This document shows, one piece after another, positions 28,770-41,300 of a stretch of 64,000 nt of DNA. The notes under the pieces are model-generated. The model was not told the DNA's origin and searched no databases. It saw only the letters and a program-made list of their open reading frames with translations. The position numbers and the translations under genes were made by a program. Each line of letters opens with the position of its first letter. Within the stretch, counting starts at the first letter, position 1. Source of the stretch: Todiramphus chloris collaris (lineage: Eukaryota > Chordata > Aves > Coraciiformes > Alcedinidae); contig JANVCC010000077.1 of assembly GCA_025345505.1 (NCBI GenBank), positions 9,789,163-9,853,162 on the forward strand. Reading direction: 5' to 3'.

Positions 28770-31700
28770 GCTCAAGATTTCACTGAACATGAAGTTACAG
28801 GACTTAAATTTCAACAGATTCTTGCCAGATGTGTATTATTTTCCCAAACCAAAACATAGACCACAAATTTGCTGTAACTTCAACCTGCAGCAAGTTCCCC
28901 ACAACCCGGACTGCATTCTGATTTTCTGAAACTTGCTTGTCGCAGTTACCCCAAGCTTTGATTCTTGCAGTTGAAGAGTTTATTGCACCAAAACCGTGAT
29001 GTGGAACTGGATAAGATATGCCTTTATTTGCCTCTTCAGACCCAAAAGAGATATTATTCCAAACTACTGACATAAGACTTAGTAATTTTTAAAATGTACT
29101 GGTGCCCATTATACAAATTTCGTAATCACTCGACATTTTTGTTTAATTATGATAAATGATGATGAAGAAGACTGGTACACTGGGTTCCCGTGTCTTCTTT
29201 ATACTCTCACTGATCGTGCAGTTACAACATTACGTCTGCCACATGAACACACCATACTATGGATGTCCAGCCTTGCATCAAAAGCTCTTAGAAAGATTTT
29301 ATTTCTAAGAGTTTATCCCTGGAGCAGGCAAAAAGAGGAACCGTGTGCACAGACAACTGTGTATTATAAAAACAGGATAGGGATTCTGTGCGTAATTCAC
29401 CCGGCTGTTCTTGGACTAGTGAGTGTATAAACCTGCAACCTGAAATTCTCTTGATGTATTCTCTTTTGGGAAATCATCTGGCTGTGTTCATGTTAGAGAA
29501 GAAAGAAAACTATAGAAGATATATTTGTCTAGACACTACCAGATTACAGTATCCCACACCAAATGTACGTTCAGTACAAGGGCTCAGTCATGCAAGAGTC
29601 TGTCTTTTAAACTGTTTATTACTTTACTGAGTCTTGCTGACTGCTTGGTATTACTGAAAACTTTGTGTGCTCAGCTCCCTGTGAGTTCTTCCTGGATGTT
29701 CAGACTTGGCATTGCTCCCAAGGAAGACATGGAGCTAAAAAGCATGGTGAAACATGCAGAACTTCAGCCTCAGAACTTGGTTCTACTCCTCTTGATTAAA
29801 GCAGTGGAGGGTAAAGGCTTAATACATCACTTTCAAAGCAAAAATTTGCACCTAGTTCATGATGGACTTCAGCAAACACAGATATGGAGCTAGATTATTG
29901 CATATATTTCCATGTTTTTATGCCTTGAAAAGAAACTCATCAAACACACACTTGGAGCGCGCTCACCTTCTTAGAGGTGATAACCTTTACAAACTCCTTT
30001 AACATTACAAACATGGCTGTACTTGAGTTCATCATGAGAAGGGTTAGTTGGACATTTTTAGTCTCTCTGCCTCTCCCAAAGTCCTGCTGACATCTCCAGT
30101 GAGCAAAAACATCACATTGCATGGTGGGGCTATGCCCATGCTGATTAGCCAGGGGCCAGCTGTTGAACAGCTGGTTTCTACTCATCTTTCCTTTGCAGAT
30201 GTTCACGTGGGTTTCTCTTCTCTGCCTAGCTGTTGATTTCCATGGAGTGGGATGCAACTGCTTTTGAAATGCTCTTCCTGCTGAAATGTATGTGAAAGTG
30301 GCCATGGATTCAAAGGAGTGACTGACAGACAGGCAGGAGGATTGCTTAAACACCTTTTCATTGGACCAGGCTAAAACAGAAAAAGAAGCTATTCAAAAGG
30401 GTCCAAGGAATTAAAAAAAACCAAAATGAAACAACCAACCAAAAAAACAACAAACAACTTTCTCATCAGAACCCGCTGACTCCCTGAAACCAAACTTTTC
30501 TCAGGGCTACAAGCACTGATAGCAAAATTTTCAGACAAAAGACAGAAAAAACACATGCAATGGTCTCGTGGTAGAGAGCTCAACTGGTCTGTGAGAATTA
30601 AAGGTTAAAGTCTCTGATTTGGGTAAGAGCCAAGAGACTTGAACCACAATCCAGTGACTGCCTTAAGCATGGCATTATTCTGGGACGATATTCTGATTTT
30701 TCTACACAAAGATTTAAAAAGTGAAGCTTGCTTTCTCAATGAAGATCACCAACAATTTAAAAAACTCGAAAGGTTTTGTGGGATGGAAGGAGAGACAAGG
30801 CCAACAGACTGGTTGTCTGGCTGGCTCACCTTGCCAAGGCAGACTATTTTGTCAGCTCAGGATTTTCTGAGGACTGGAAGTGATCTACTCCAGCTAACTG
30901 CCAGGCCACATTCCCAGCACCCGGGAACAAAAGGAGGGCTGTGCTGTCCTAAAGTTTAGCAAGGATCTTTCCATGCCAGCATAACCCTCTGGAAATCAGA
31001 TCCACTGGTTTTGTGTTTTACATTGTGTGCATTTTTTTGGTTTTTTCTCAAATAGAGGTGATATTTAAATCACAGAAGAATACAGAGTAGATGATGATCA
31101 GCCAAAAATAAAATAAAAGATGAGGATATAGAAAGATATGACAAAATTTGCAATATGCTCTTAGCAATAAAAATCTAGTTTTCCAGTGCCCTGGACTATT
31201 TAGAAATATAAAAGCTGAGAAAGGAAAACCACCCTGCTCTGGCTAAAATGAGCTAAGGATTGGAAACAATCTTTTTAGCTACTACAGACCAGAATCCAGT
31301 GAGAAAAACAATTGTTATCACCATTTATAGTAACAGCAAACTTAGTTCTGCAAACTAAGATAAGCATCACGTTATCTTCTATTTCAGAAAATTGATTAAC
31401 TTTGGGAAGCACTTCCCTGCTGCAGCAATGAACCACAGCTTTTATGCATTATTCAGGTTTCAGCCTTTCTCTGATACTTTGGAGCTGCAGTTGAGCAGAA
31501 GTGGAGTCTCAGGTTTCCTACCTCTCTGCCCTAGCAGGCATTGCTGACCCTGAAGTAGGGATGGCAGAAGAAGGTAATATGTGATCAAGAGCTACAGGTT
31601 ACAGTCCTCTGTGCTAATTTAAGAAGGAAATCAGTGACAGTTCAGAGCAATCTTCAGGTCGTGGACTGTAAAGGAAGTGTTTCATTCCCTGTCCCTGTTG

Positions 31701-34700
31701 CAGGAGCAGGATGCTGATAAGACAAGGCTGATAGGTACGAGCTGTAATCCCTGAGCCATCCTATCCAAATTCACTGCTGAACCTGAGTTGGAACCACTGC
31801 TAGAGATGGGATGTTTATCCAACTCCATTAGCAAGGAAATTAGAGGAAAATTATCATAATCAGTAGGATTCACTCCTCTGATCAAGAGAATTTTAGAAAT
31901 GCCTCTTCCGAACGTTGTTTTGTTTTGTTCAGGAGTACGCAGACTAAGATTTTCTGCTTGGATTTCTTGACTGATTACGACTCTGTATTAAAACTCCCCA
32001 CAGCAAAACTCTCTTTTTCACGAGTATACCTCTAAGCACTGGCTTTGTATATAACCTCATCTTCTGAAGGTTATTATGCAAGTGAAGATTTGTCCTGACT
32101 TCTTGGCCAGTTCCCAGCTCAGCACAGACGAGGCAATGTTCTCCGTTAATGCAGCACGCACAGTCGGTGCCACCCAGGAGATTTAGTTTTACCTGCTCCT
32201 TCGTTAGCAGTGTTGAGTAGATGTCTCAGTGTCTAGTTGATCAAATAGCTGCTGCAGCTAGCAATGCTGTTCAGAAACTCTCCACCTCAGAGCAGCCTGT
32301 CCTGCTGATACAACTGTCAAACCCCTGATGTGGGTAAACAGTACGATCGGTAGTGCAGCCGTGCTGTGGGTTTGGTGGGGGCCTGGCAGGAGAGTTCAGC
32401 TAGTTTCCTCCCAGGAGCAAGGGAGGAAAGGTATTAATGCTTCTTCCAACTCTTCTCAACTGTTCTTATCAGTGAGAGAGCCTTGAGCAGCCAGCTACTC
32501 TCCTACAAGTGGAGGGGTTGCATTCCTGGCCTGGCCCCAAAGAGCTCTCTGTATGGCTAGGAAATGCTAGCACTTCCAAGGCTGAATTCCCAAGCAGATG
32601 CTGCTCCGAGAAGGAGAGACAGAAGGAACAGAGACTAAAGGACAGGCATTTGTTTCTCTTTCCCTTTTAGTCTGTGGCCTCCTTTGAGACTCCAGTGTGC
32701 CAGGGAGAGAGATGAGAGATGCTATCAGCTGTGCATCTGCTTCTTCAATTCAAGGGAATAAAAATATTTTGAAGGGATGATTAGGGACAAAGCACCAATA
32801 TTATTAAATCAGTTGCAGTACCCACAGAATCTGGAGAAATACTTCTGCCTCCACATGTGCCATATTCTGCTACTGCTTACGAGAGGATCAATTTACTCAT
32901 AAAAGACAGGGTTTGAGTTCCCTTTTCAGTTGTTTTTCCCAACCTCTCTACTGTGCCTGTTATTTGGCACACGTAGCTCTGAAACCAGTTCTTTTTTGGA
33001 TCAGGATATGCTAATAAACCTTGACAAATGCATTTGGGTCCTTGCAGCCTGAGTACAGAAGAGCAGTTTATCCACTAGGTGGAAGCCTGGAAATACTAAT
33101 GGCTGCTGGCCACTGCTGCAATTAAAAAAGCCAGCGGAGATTGACTCCTAATTCATTCTCCTGATGTCTAATGAAGGGAAGGAAGGTTATCCTGCTCCTT
33201 GGGTAGACCCAGACACCTCTTACACCAAAGAGCTGTCTCCTTAAGCTTCTGTCTGACTGAGGCAGGAGGAAAAGGGAATGATCAACCAACAAAGACTATT
33301 TTGTAATTAATAATTCAGTTTATGTATGCCATTCACAACATATTAGGAGAATGAGGAGCTCTAAAAATCCAATCTGTCTTCTGCTGTTTATGTTCTGGAT
33401 TGAATTTTGCTTTCTCTGCATACAGATGACAGAAATTAAAGTTGTTTCTACGGTGTTCACAGTGAGATTCGCCCCAGTGTAAGGCAGATTGCATTCCAGG
33501 TGGAAATAAAAAGGCAAAAGGGGAAAAAAAGAAAAAAAAGTACTGGAATTAGCTCTGGAGTCGTTTTCAGATGCAATAAATCTGAAATTTGGAAATCTGA
33601 GCATGTGCTTTTTGAATGCCCAGATCTAGCGTAGTTGCACTGTGACTGCAACAGAGAGATTTAAAGAGTTTTCCTCCATTTAAACGGTACACTTTGCACT
33701 CCCTTTTCTCATTAACGTTCTGCATTTTCTCCTAAAGACCATAGGAGCTATAATTATCAAATACTTTGCATATTATGACTGTAACTGCAATAAGCAGATG
33801 ACATGGTCAAGCTATACGAACCATACAGTGTCTGTACCAGTCCAGTGTGAGATCAGACCACTTGTGGATGCTGACCTACTTCATTGGTGATTCCACTAAT
33901 TATAGGGGCCAAACAAACACTGAAAATCAAGTCAAAAGTGGTCTGTAGCATACGTGGCAAATTAGTAAAAGATTATCGGCCGTGTTGCATTTTTAATTTT
34001 CAGAATATCCAGAATGCAGCCAGTGCAGTTCTGGGTTATTCAGTAGTGATACTCTGGATTTGGCTGAAACATCAGGCGATAGAAAGCATGCTGGTCAAAT
34101 TCATCCTGCTTCTCAAATCTGAAGGTTGAGAAGCTCTTGTGTTCTTGCTGCATTTATTAACAGAGCTTTCATATGACTCAATCTTAAATGCATTCAGCAG
34201 AGAACTTGGACTGCCGCCCGCTTAGAAATGCTGCACTAGACATGTGCCACACGCATCACTTACCCCCAAGTTCATCACTAACAGCTTTCTACAATACCTG
34301 ATCCAGAACAATCATTTTCACTCCCAGTCCTGAGTAGCAGTGCCTTTTCTGTTCAGGTGATGGGCTAAACTGCAACGGGGACTCAGGATGTAGGAAGCCA
34401 GTTTAGAGCTTACTGCAGGACATGTTTCCTGACAGACCAGAGGGATCTATTTGCTTACACAACAAATAACTATTACATCGTTACAATGGTGCTGCTTCAT
34501 ACAGGCTGAGCTAGAGCTGGAGTGCCCCTGGCAGGGAGCTCCCTGCAGCAGGACAGTCCACACCGTGGCAGACAGACCTGTACCAGAGACCTCCTGCAGA
34601 CCAGAGGTGAAGCAGACACGTACCAATCCACCCACCATGGGAGATGTGGCAGCACGCAGTGACCCTCCCAGGGTGGTCTGTACTCTGGGCAGCTAATATG

Positions 34701-34933
34701 TTGTCCTGAGGTTTCTGGAAAGTGGTTGTACCTGCAGACTCAAGTAACCACAGGCCATCGTATAACTGAGAAGCTGAGGCCAGTTGTCTCTGCAGTTCTA
34801 AGGTCAAAGTTGAGGAATGATGCATCTGAAGGCCTGAGAAAGGAATGGCTTTGCTCTGATTTGGGATCCTGGGTTATTCCTCAGAAAGCTAGTCATGCAC
34901 ACAAACCTAATAATTTTCTACTTGTTTTACCTA

Positions 34934-35366
34934 TGTCCCGGTTTGGCTGGGATGGAATCCCAGGCCAGCCATGGTCTGCAGGCCATCAGCAGTTTGGAGT
35001 CAGCCAGGACAGCTGAGCTGAGTTGGCTACGGGTGTGTCCCACACCATAAATGTCATGCTCAGGGTAAAGGGGGAAATTTGCTGAAGACAGGGGCTTCTC
35101 TTGCTCCTTCTTGTCATCCCTGGAGGGGTCACTCACCATTCTGCTCCCGAGGACTGTTTTCCTGTTTATTGTGACCACTATGCATTCTCTGGGCTGAGTA
35201 TACCTTTATATACTTTGTGTTGGTATTTGTTTGGCTGTTTCATGGAGTCTGTTTTCATTTCAACTTCTGGGTCCCCTTTCCTTTTCCCACATCCCCTTCT
35301 CTGCCTGGAAGTGGTCACAGAGCAACTCCTGGGGCTTAGCCCCACATGGGCTAAATGTAGACAACA
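34934..35366 (+). mobile_element. Solo LTR of an avian endogenous retrovirus
   Basis: The segment begins TGTCCCGGTTTGGCTGGGAT and ends in ACA, the TG...CA pattern of LTR ends. The start, the inner part (CAGGACAGCTGA, then CACACCATAAATGTCATGCTCAG) and the end resemble an LTR family abundant in birds, as I recall its consensus. There is no gag, pol or env sequence on either side, so this is a recombined solo LTR about 430 bp long. I could not find a convincing target-site duplication, which fits an old copy. The TATA region is diverged. Confidence 0.7.
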
Positions 35367-37600
35367 GAGAATCATTTTTCGGGCAAAGAAGCATGTGAAG
35401 ATTCTGTATAGTTTATTAACCGTGGGTAACTGCAGTTACACAGTTGCTAGTTGTACAGGAACACCCTGAAGCAAAAGTTTAGACTGGCATGCCTGGGTGT
35501 GCAGAGCACTGTGAAGATAGGCACCTGAAGAAGTCAGGAGTCCTGTGTTTGCACCTATATGAAGAAGACAAAAACCAGCAAATGCTTCTTAATCATTTTC
35601 TCTTCTGAAATAGAATATATAGACCTTGAGCCTGGAGTCTCATCTCAGATTAGTCAGACGTTACAGAGGCTTGTCCTAAGAACAAATTTTCTTGTGGGTT
35701 TTTTTGTTTGTTCGTTTGGCTGGGTTTTTTTTCGCTTGGCAGTACTGCTTACATGAACATTTCCATAAACTGTTCTGATCTGAAATAGGGCTAATGATAA
35801 TCTTAACTAGAAGCCACAGTGCCTTAGAGTTGCAGTTCTAGCACAGTGCAAGAGCATAAGAAGTGAATCCCTGTACTGCTATCCCATAGAACCTCCCTAT
35901 CGGGGCGTGCTTTCACCTGCACAAGCCCAGGCTAAAACCTGCCTGTCAAGGAAGACAGTTTAATTAGCAGGGAAAGCAGGAGGTCTAGCCAACTAAATTC
36001 AATCACTAAAATGCTTTTTCCATCTCAGCCCAGACTGCTCTCTCTCCAGCTGGATGCTTGTCCACCTATGAGTTTCTTTCCTGTGGCAGCTCTAAGCGAA
36101 TCCTGAACCATTAGCCCGTGCTAATTTCTGTTAAATATAATCCCCTCCATTTTTTAGCAGGGTGTGCCCTCACAAAAAACATCTCACTTAAGCCCGTTAG
36201 ACACTCCACTGGATTTTCCTTTTATTATTTTTTTTAATCTACTTGCTGACCTTATTAATTACTTCTGCTGAGTACACAGTTAGCTGTCAGCCACAGCAAA
36301 ACAAAGCAAGCCCATTCTTCATGTCTCTGTTTACACTCTATCCACTACAGACCCCATCTGTATCACTTCCTCAATTTACAAGAGTAATTTTGCTGCGAGA
36401 CCTTTTAACATCTGTGTCCCCTGTGTCTGAATCAGCTGCTTTTGTTGATTTGGCAAAGGTTCTGGCACATGCTACAGAGAACATATGGTCCAAGCTTGCC
36501 TTTCTGTTACGAGACAGAGCGAAATTCCTCTGCAGATCTCTACAGATTGGAAGCAGAATAAATCTCTGATGCTGCATCTTTTGGAGGTAACTGCTGACAT
36601 TAGTGAGGCTGAGCAGAGGGGGTTTTCTCACTGAAGGAACGTGAGAGGTAGCAGATGTAAGGAGGTCTTTCCAGGGACAGGCACCACAGTCCAGGCCTGG
36701 CTGTGAGATGTGCAAGGTGTGTGACTTGTTGCTGGGGGAAATAGGTAAGTGGGTAATGGTGATGATAATACAGACATCTCTGCAATTCAATGCCCTGGAG
36801 GGAAAATAAACTGATCCATTTATGAGTCAAAGGCACACAAGAACGAGGAGAGAAAACGGTAGCCATGATGGACCACACTGTGGTTCTGAAGGTCAGGGAA
36901 GTACAGGATGGGAGAGTTGCAGGAACGAAGACCGAAGTTTGAGCAATTATTAGTTTATTCAGTGTGATAAACAAAGGCTCCTCTGCCGAAAGATGAATGA
37001 CTATCAGTGCCAAGCAGTAGTGAGAGATCTTTGATCCTGTCCCAAACAGGAGGTGATCCTCGCTGTCCCCAGAGGTGGGAACAGGCAGGTTTCTCTGAAG
37101 TAAGAAATATTTGGTAATGGGCATCTCTGTCTGAGGAATGCATACCTTGAATTCCATGATGCAAATAGCTTTGTGGCAGGTAAGGTAAAAGGTCTGCACT
37201 TGATGGGCACTGTGCGTTCCCTCTTCTACTTAAAGCAACTATCAACAGGCATCTGTGGCTGTTTGTGTGACTGTCAGATGACTACAAGTGGTGTAATTGT
37301 TAAGTAGGGTTACCTCAAACTGAACACCGGGAGTGTGTGATGTGCTGATAGACCAGCTGTGGACAGAGAGAGGATTTTAAAGCTCACAGATGCGGTTTTT
37401 TGCCTTCAGATGTATTTCTAAGTGAAACCGAGGTCTGAGACACTGGTTGCAAAGGGTTGGGAAAATTCAGCCACTGTGATCTGAAGAACAATGCCTGCCC
37501 ACAACCCTTGTTGGGGAAAAAGCAATTTCTTTCTGTTGTTATTTGTCAACTATAACCTGGAATTATCAGTCACGGGGCAGCTTTGGGGAGGTGCTCTGGG
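35367..37600. other. Intergenic DNA upstream of the BAG3 CpG island
   Basis: No recognisable gene. Overlapping minus-strand frames at 36371-37245 have no family features. One perfect heat-shock-element core (GAAAATTC) occurs at 37461-37468, about 750 bp upstream of the BAG3 start codon. Confidence 0.7.
37461..37468 (+). promoter_or_regulatory. Distal heat-shock-element core
   Basis: GAAAATTC is a perfect GAAnnTTC dyad, the minimal HSF1 pentamer pair. It is about 750 bp from the BAG3 start codon. A single dyad of this length is expected often by chance, so support is weak. Confidence 0.3.
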
Positions 37601-37915
37601 CTTTTGCTCACTACGCGGGGCAGCAGGAAGGAGCTACGCAGCGGTCGTGGCCCCTCCAAAGGATGCTTTGAGCGCCGGCGGGCTGTGGGTTCTCCAAGGA
37701 CACCGCTTTCCCAACTCGCAGGCTACGAGGTACCGGGTTTAGAGCCGCAGCAGGGACCGGCCGGAGAAGTAACGCAGCTCCGTATTTCAGCTTTACTTTC
37801 GTACGCGTGTTCCCGGAGCCTGCCCAAGCGCGGCCCTGCAGAGCGAGCGCGCAAAGCGCACCGAGGACGCGCGTCCCGGTCCGTACCCAGCGCCGCCGGG
37901 CTGCAGCTCTCGGGG

Positions 37916-37935
37916 CGGCACGGCACGGCACGGCA
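37916..37935. repeat. (CGGCA)4 tandem repeat
   Basis: Four copies of CGGCA about 280 bp upstream of the BAG3 start codon, within the CpG island. Confidence 0.9.
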
Positions 37936-38015
37936 CGACCTCCAAGCAGGCGTGTCCGGTAACCCCCGCCCCCCTCGGGCTGCCGAGCGCTGCCGGAGAC
38001 AACCAGAAGTTTCCA

Positions 38016-38023
38016 CCCGGCCA
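38016..38023 (+). promoter_or_regulatory. Proximal heat-shock-element core upstream of BAG3
   Basis: GAAGTTTC is a perfect GAAnnTTC dyad about 190 bp upstream of the BAG3 start codon. BAG3 is an established HSF1 target in mammals, and the proximal promoter location supports function. Binding here is inferred. Confidence 0.5.
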
Positions 38024-38089
38024 GCTCCTCCGCGGCCCTCCTCCTTCCGCGTCCCTCCCCCCTGCGCCTCGTCCCTCCTCCGCCGCCGC

Positions 38090-38104
38090 TTCCAGACACT
38101 TCCA
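38090..38104 (+). promoter_or_regulatory. Heat-shock-element-like triplet upstream of BAG3
   Basis: TTCCAGACACTTCCA fits three alternating HSF pentamers (TTCnn GAnnn TTCnn) with one mismatch in the central GAA. It is about 110 bp upstream of the start codon and about 70 bp from the proximal core, so the two could be bound cooperatively. Confidence 0.5.
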
Positions 38105-38137
38105 GGCCGGCGCCCCCGCCCCCCCCGGCCCGCGGCG

Positions 38138-38144
38138 GATAAAG
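38138..38144 (+). promoter_or_regulatory. TATA-like element of BAG3
   Basis: GGATAAAG stands out as the only AT-containing block in an otherwise pure GC stretch, about 70 bp upstream of the start codon. A TATA-like element fits an inducible heat-shock gene, but it would imply a 5'UTR of only about 45 nt, so assignment is tentative. Confidence 0.35.
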
Positions 38145-38211
38145 CCGCCGGCCCGGCGCCCCCGCCCGGCACTGGGCACACGGCACCGTACGGCCCGAGC
38201 CCCCGCCCGCC

Positions 38212-38388
38212 ATGAGCGCCGCCGCGCACTCCCCGCCGCCACCGCCGCAGATGGAAGGCAGCGCCGAGCCGCTGCCCCCCGGCTGGGAGATCAAGATCGA
38301 CCCGCAGACGGGCTGGCCCTTTTTCGTGGATCACAACAGCCGCACCACTACCTGGAGCGACCCGCGGCTGCGGGCAGCGGCGGGGCAG
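38212..38388 (+). CDS. BAG3: BAG3 coding exon 1 (WW domain)
   Basis: The exon is 177 nt and encodes residues 1-59. A proline run (HSPPPPPQ) precedes the WW domain, [20 protein letters not shown] to TTTWSDPR. The WW core is almost identical to human BAG3. The exon ends GGGCAG before donor GTAGGG. Confidence 0.97.
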
Positions 38389-41300
38389 GTAGGGCGGGCG
38401 GCAGCCCGGCCGTGGCCGGGGGTCCCGTCCCGGGGGAGGTTGGGGGGGGTGGGGTGCTGGGTGCTGCCCCCCGGCGCATGGCGATGCAGTGAGGGCAGGA
38501 GCTGCCTTTTGTCTCTGACGCAGTGCAGTCCCTTTTTTGTGCATTAAATCATTTGATACCTCGGCCCTGTAATGTTTATTTAAAGTTGGTTAAGTCCAGC
38601 CGACCTGCCAGGGAAGACGCGAACCTCGATTTATTTCCCAGCTGTGGACAGCAAGGAATGCCCTTAAAAAAAAAAAAAAAACAAACCAATCCCNNNNNNN
38701 NNNNNNNNNNNNNNNNNNNNNNNNNNNNNNNNNNNNNNNNNNNNNNNNNNNNNNNNNNNNNNNNNNNNNNNNNNNNNNNNNNNNNNNNNNNNNGCCCCCC
38801 CCCCCCCCCCCCCCGCTGGTATTTTCGCAGCGCCCGTAGGCAGAAAGTGCTGGAAACTTGAGCCCAAGTAGAAGGTGCCCGGTGGGAAAGCGATTCCCCC
38901 GGGGTTTTCTTGCGCTTCCCTGGAGCAGCGGCTGTGCTGTGCTGGGGGCCGCCCGCCCGGGTCCCCGCCGGGAAGGGGGCTCCGCCACGTACCCGGGCGC
39001 CGGGAGAGGCGGGGGCGGGCGGCTGCTGCCGGGGAGGGGCCGGGCCCGGGCAGCCGGGGTCCGGGGAACCGGTGCCCGCTGCTCGGCCCGTCTCGGGCAG
39101 GACCCGCCTCAGCCCGGCGGGGAGAACCGAGGGGCTGGAGGGAAAGCGCTGGTGCGTGCCGCTCCGAGCGGCAGCCCCCGGACTGCCTTTAGCCGTGTGC
39201 TTAAACACAGGGAGAACCTGAGCAGCTGGGAGATACCGGCTGTCTTTGAAACGCGGCTTTCAGCGTACCTGTTGCAGCTTTTTTTTCTCCCGTAGTTTTA
39301 CAGAAAACAAGAGGATCAAAGCACTCGGGCAGTGTTATTATTTGAAGGACTTAATGTTTCTTAAAATAGTAATCGCCCCGTTTGTGAGCGCAGACCGTGA
39401 CTGAAAGCTCGGTCCGAGAGCAGCCTGGCTTTGAGAAGAAATCGAAGGGACCTACTTTCCTATCGCGAATTAACCCCCTCTGCAGTTTTTTAAGGGCTAG
39501 ATCACTTATAAATAAACGACATAATTTTAGCATATACTAATATGTATATAATAATAATACAAAGAGGCCATAGAAAAATGTGATTTGATAATATGAATAT
39601 CGAGACTGGCATAGGAAGAAGTGCTTCAGCTCCCTTTTGGAGGTACTGTCTTCCTGCTGTCGTGAGGCACCTGCTAACACTGGCTCTTGCAGCAATAAAA
39701 ACTAATAAATACTGTGTTTTTTATAACCATGAAACACACTTAAGAAGAAGACGGCAGTGTTTACTCAAAGGCTTTTGTTATGGAAATACCACAACAGCTG
39801 ATGGATCAGTACTCTGCCTGCAACAAAACACATCTTCACCCTTATCTGGTGTGAAATCTGTGGTAATAAAAATAGCCTCTTCTTCTGCCAGTTTGCAAAG
39901 GTGAATACAGATGGAAAGAGTTGCTCCTACTTTCCTGCAGCTTTTGTGGGATACACCTTTTTTCCAGGAAGAAAAAAATCTGTTGCTGCTCACCAGAAGC
40001 AGGAACTACGTGTGTGCTTTGGGATTGTTCACTGAGAGAGGGAGAAACGCTGCCGGGGGTAAACAGGGGAAATCAGTGGGTTTGGGGTGTTCCTGTCTCA
40101 TGTTCAACAAAAAGAACCCTCCAGTTTATGGTGATACAAGTTGCGTGTAACTGATCTCGTACAGGCATTTGTCGGAGCCTTGAGTTAAGAATATCTGCTG
40201 GAATTAATGGCCAGCTTCTGGAATGGTTCGTTTGTTAAACGCCAGTGTATTTCACAAGGACAGGTAATAGCAAAAGAACCTCAAAATCAGGCCCAAGGAA
40301 AGTATCCTCCGAAATAACATTTTCTTAGCTCTTGGACAATGCCAGAGATGACAGATTATCTGCTGACACTGAATTTAAAATCTGGCAGGGATTTTTTTGA
40401 AGGGATTAGACTTGTTTGTTTGTTCGTTTAAACCTAAAGAGGTAGGAAGGACAACACTGCAGGAGAGAGGAGGTATGCACAGCTTTCTGGCCTCCCTCGT
40501 TCCCAGGCTAGCTCAAATGAGAACTCGGGAGTTTCAGACGTGATCTCAGCACTGCAGAAGCTGACTGCACGTGTCAGAGTTCACGCACCTTTTCAGGGAT
40601 GATTATACAAAGATCGAGCTTGCACTGGCTTAATCGCTGCCTTGCTTTCATTGAAATCAGCCAGTGAAACTAGCCATTTCTTTAATCTTCATGATGATCT
40701 TCAATCCTTAAACTGTATCTGTCAGTATGATTTCTCTGAATATTTGTTCCCTTTCTGAAGACGCCTAGGCAATGAAATGAGATATTGCACTGTGGGCAGC
40801 ACTGAACAGAGCACAGCTTTATAGCTGACTGAGCTTCTCTAGCTCAGTAATAGAGCTGGGACAGTATGGATAATGAAGTCCCATTTTTCCCAAGTGGTTG
40901 GTCTCTGCCTTCTCACTTAAGCTAGGCTTGGTATCAGTGTAACTGTGCTGACTGCAGTAAACTGTACCAGAGACGTAAGGGCTCTTCTAGAAATTGTAAC
41001 CTGTGACAGAGCCATTTTAAATTGATGAAACCAGACCTTGGTTGTGCATTTAGCTGCGTATCTTAGATGTGTTCTTCAATTAAGATGGCTTGTATTGTCT
41101 CCTTCAGTCTGGCCTTTCCATCTCAAATGAAGGATGTGTGTCCTTCCTCTACATGTTCAGCTCTGTCATTTGTATGGAATCATTGCCGTGTAAGACGGAA
41201 CTAGGGAGACCTTCCTGAGAAAGAAGAGAAAATCTCTTGCTGTACTCCAGTGAGCAACAAGCCATGACTTTGCAAATGACTGAAAAGAATTTAGTAACAA

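Larger units (their letters stand above)
21938..34933. other. Intergenic region between TIAL1 and BAG3, proximal part
   Basis: About 13 kb of AT-rich DNA between two divergent promoters. Open frames are short, lack family motifs and look like chance. It contains T/G-rich and T-rich simple tracts, listed separately. I see no CpG island, tRNA or recognisable exon. Distal enhancers for either gene could lie here, but the sequence alone does not show them. Confidence 0.75.
37600..39230. promoter_or_regulatory. CpG island at the BAG3 promoter and first exon
   Basis: Strong GC and CpG enrichment covers the BAG3 start codon at 38212 and the beginning of intron 1, interrupted by the assembly gap at 38694-38793. 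Long open frames on both strands in this interval are products of base composition. Confidence 0.9.

Noticed and set aside
36371-37245. Several overlapping minus-strand frames (up to 199 aa) upstream of BAG3
   Set aside because: They are open in different phases over the same DNA, contain no family motif, and there is no flanking exon or promoter structure.
37583-38547. Long overlapping open frames on both strands around the BAG3 promoter (up to 273 aa)
   Set aside because: Composition artefacts of the CpG island. Only the frame starting at 38212 carries a real domain (WW).
38576-39208. Open frames of 112-210 aa spanning the N gap and its downstream flank
   Set aside because: They run through undetermined bases and homopolymers, have no recognisable domain and lie inside BAG3 intron 1.
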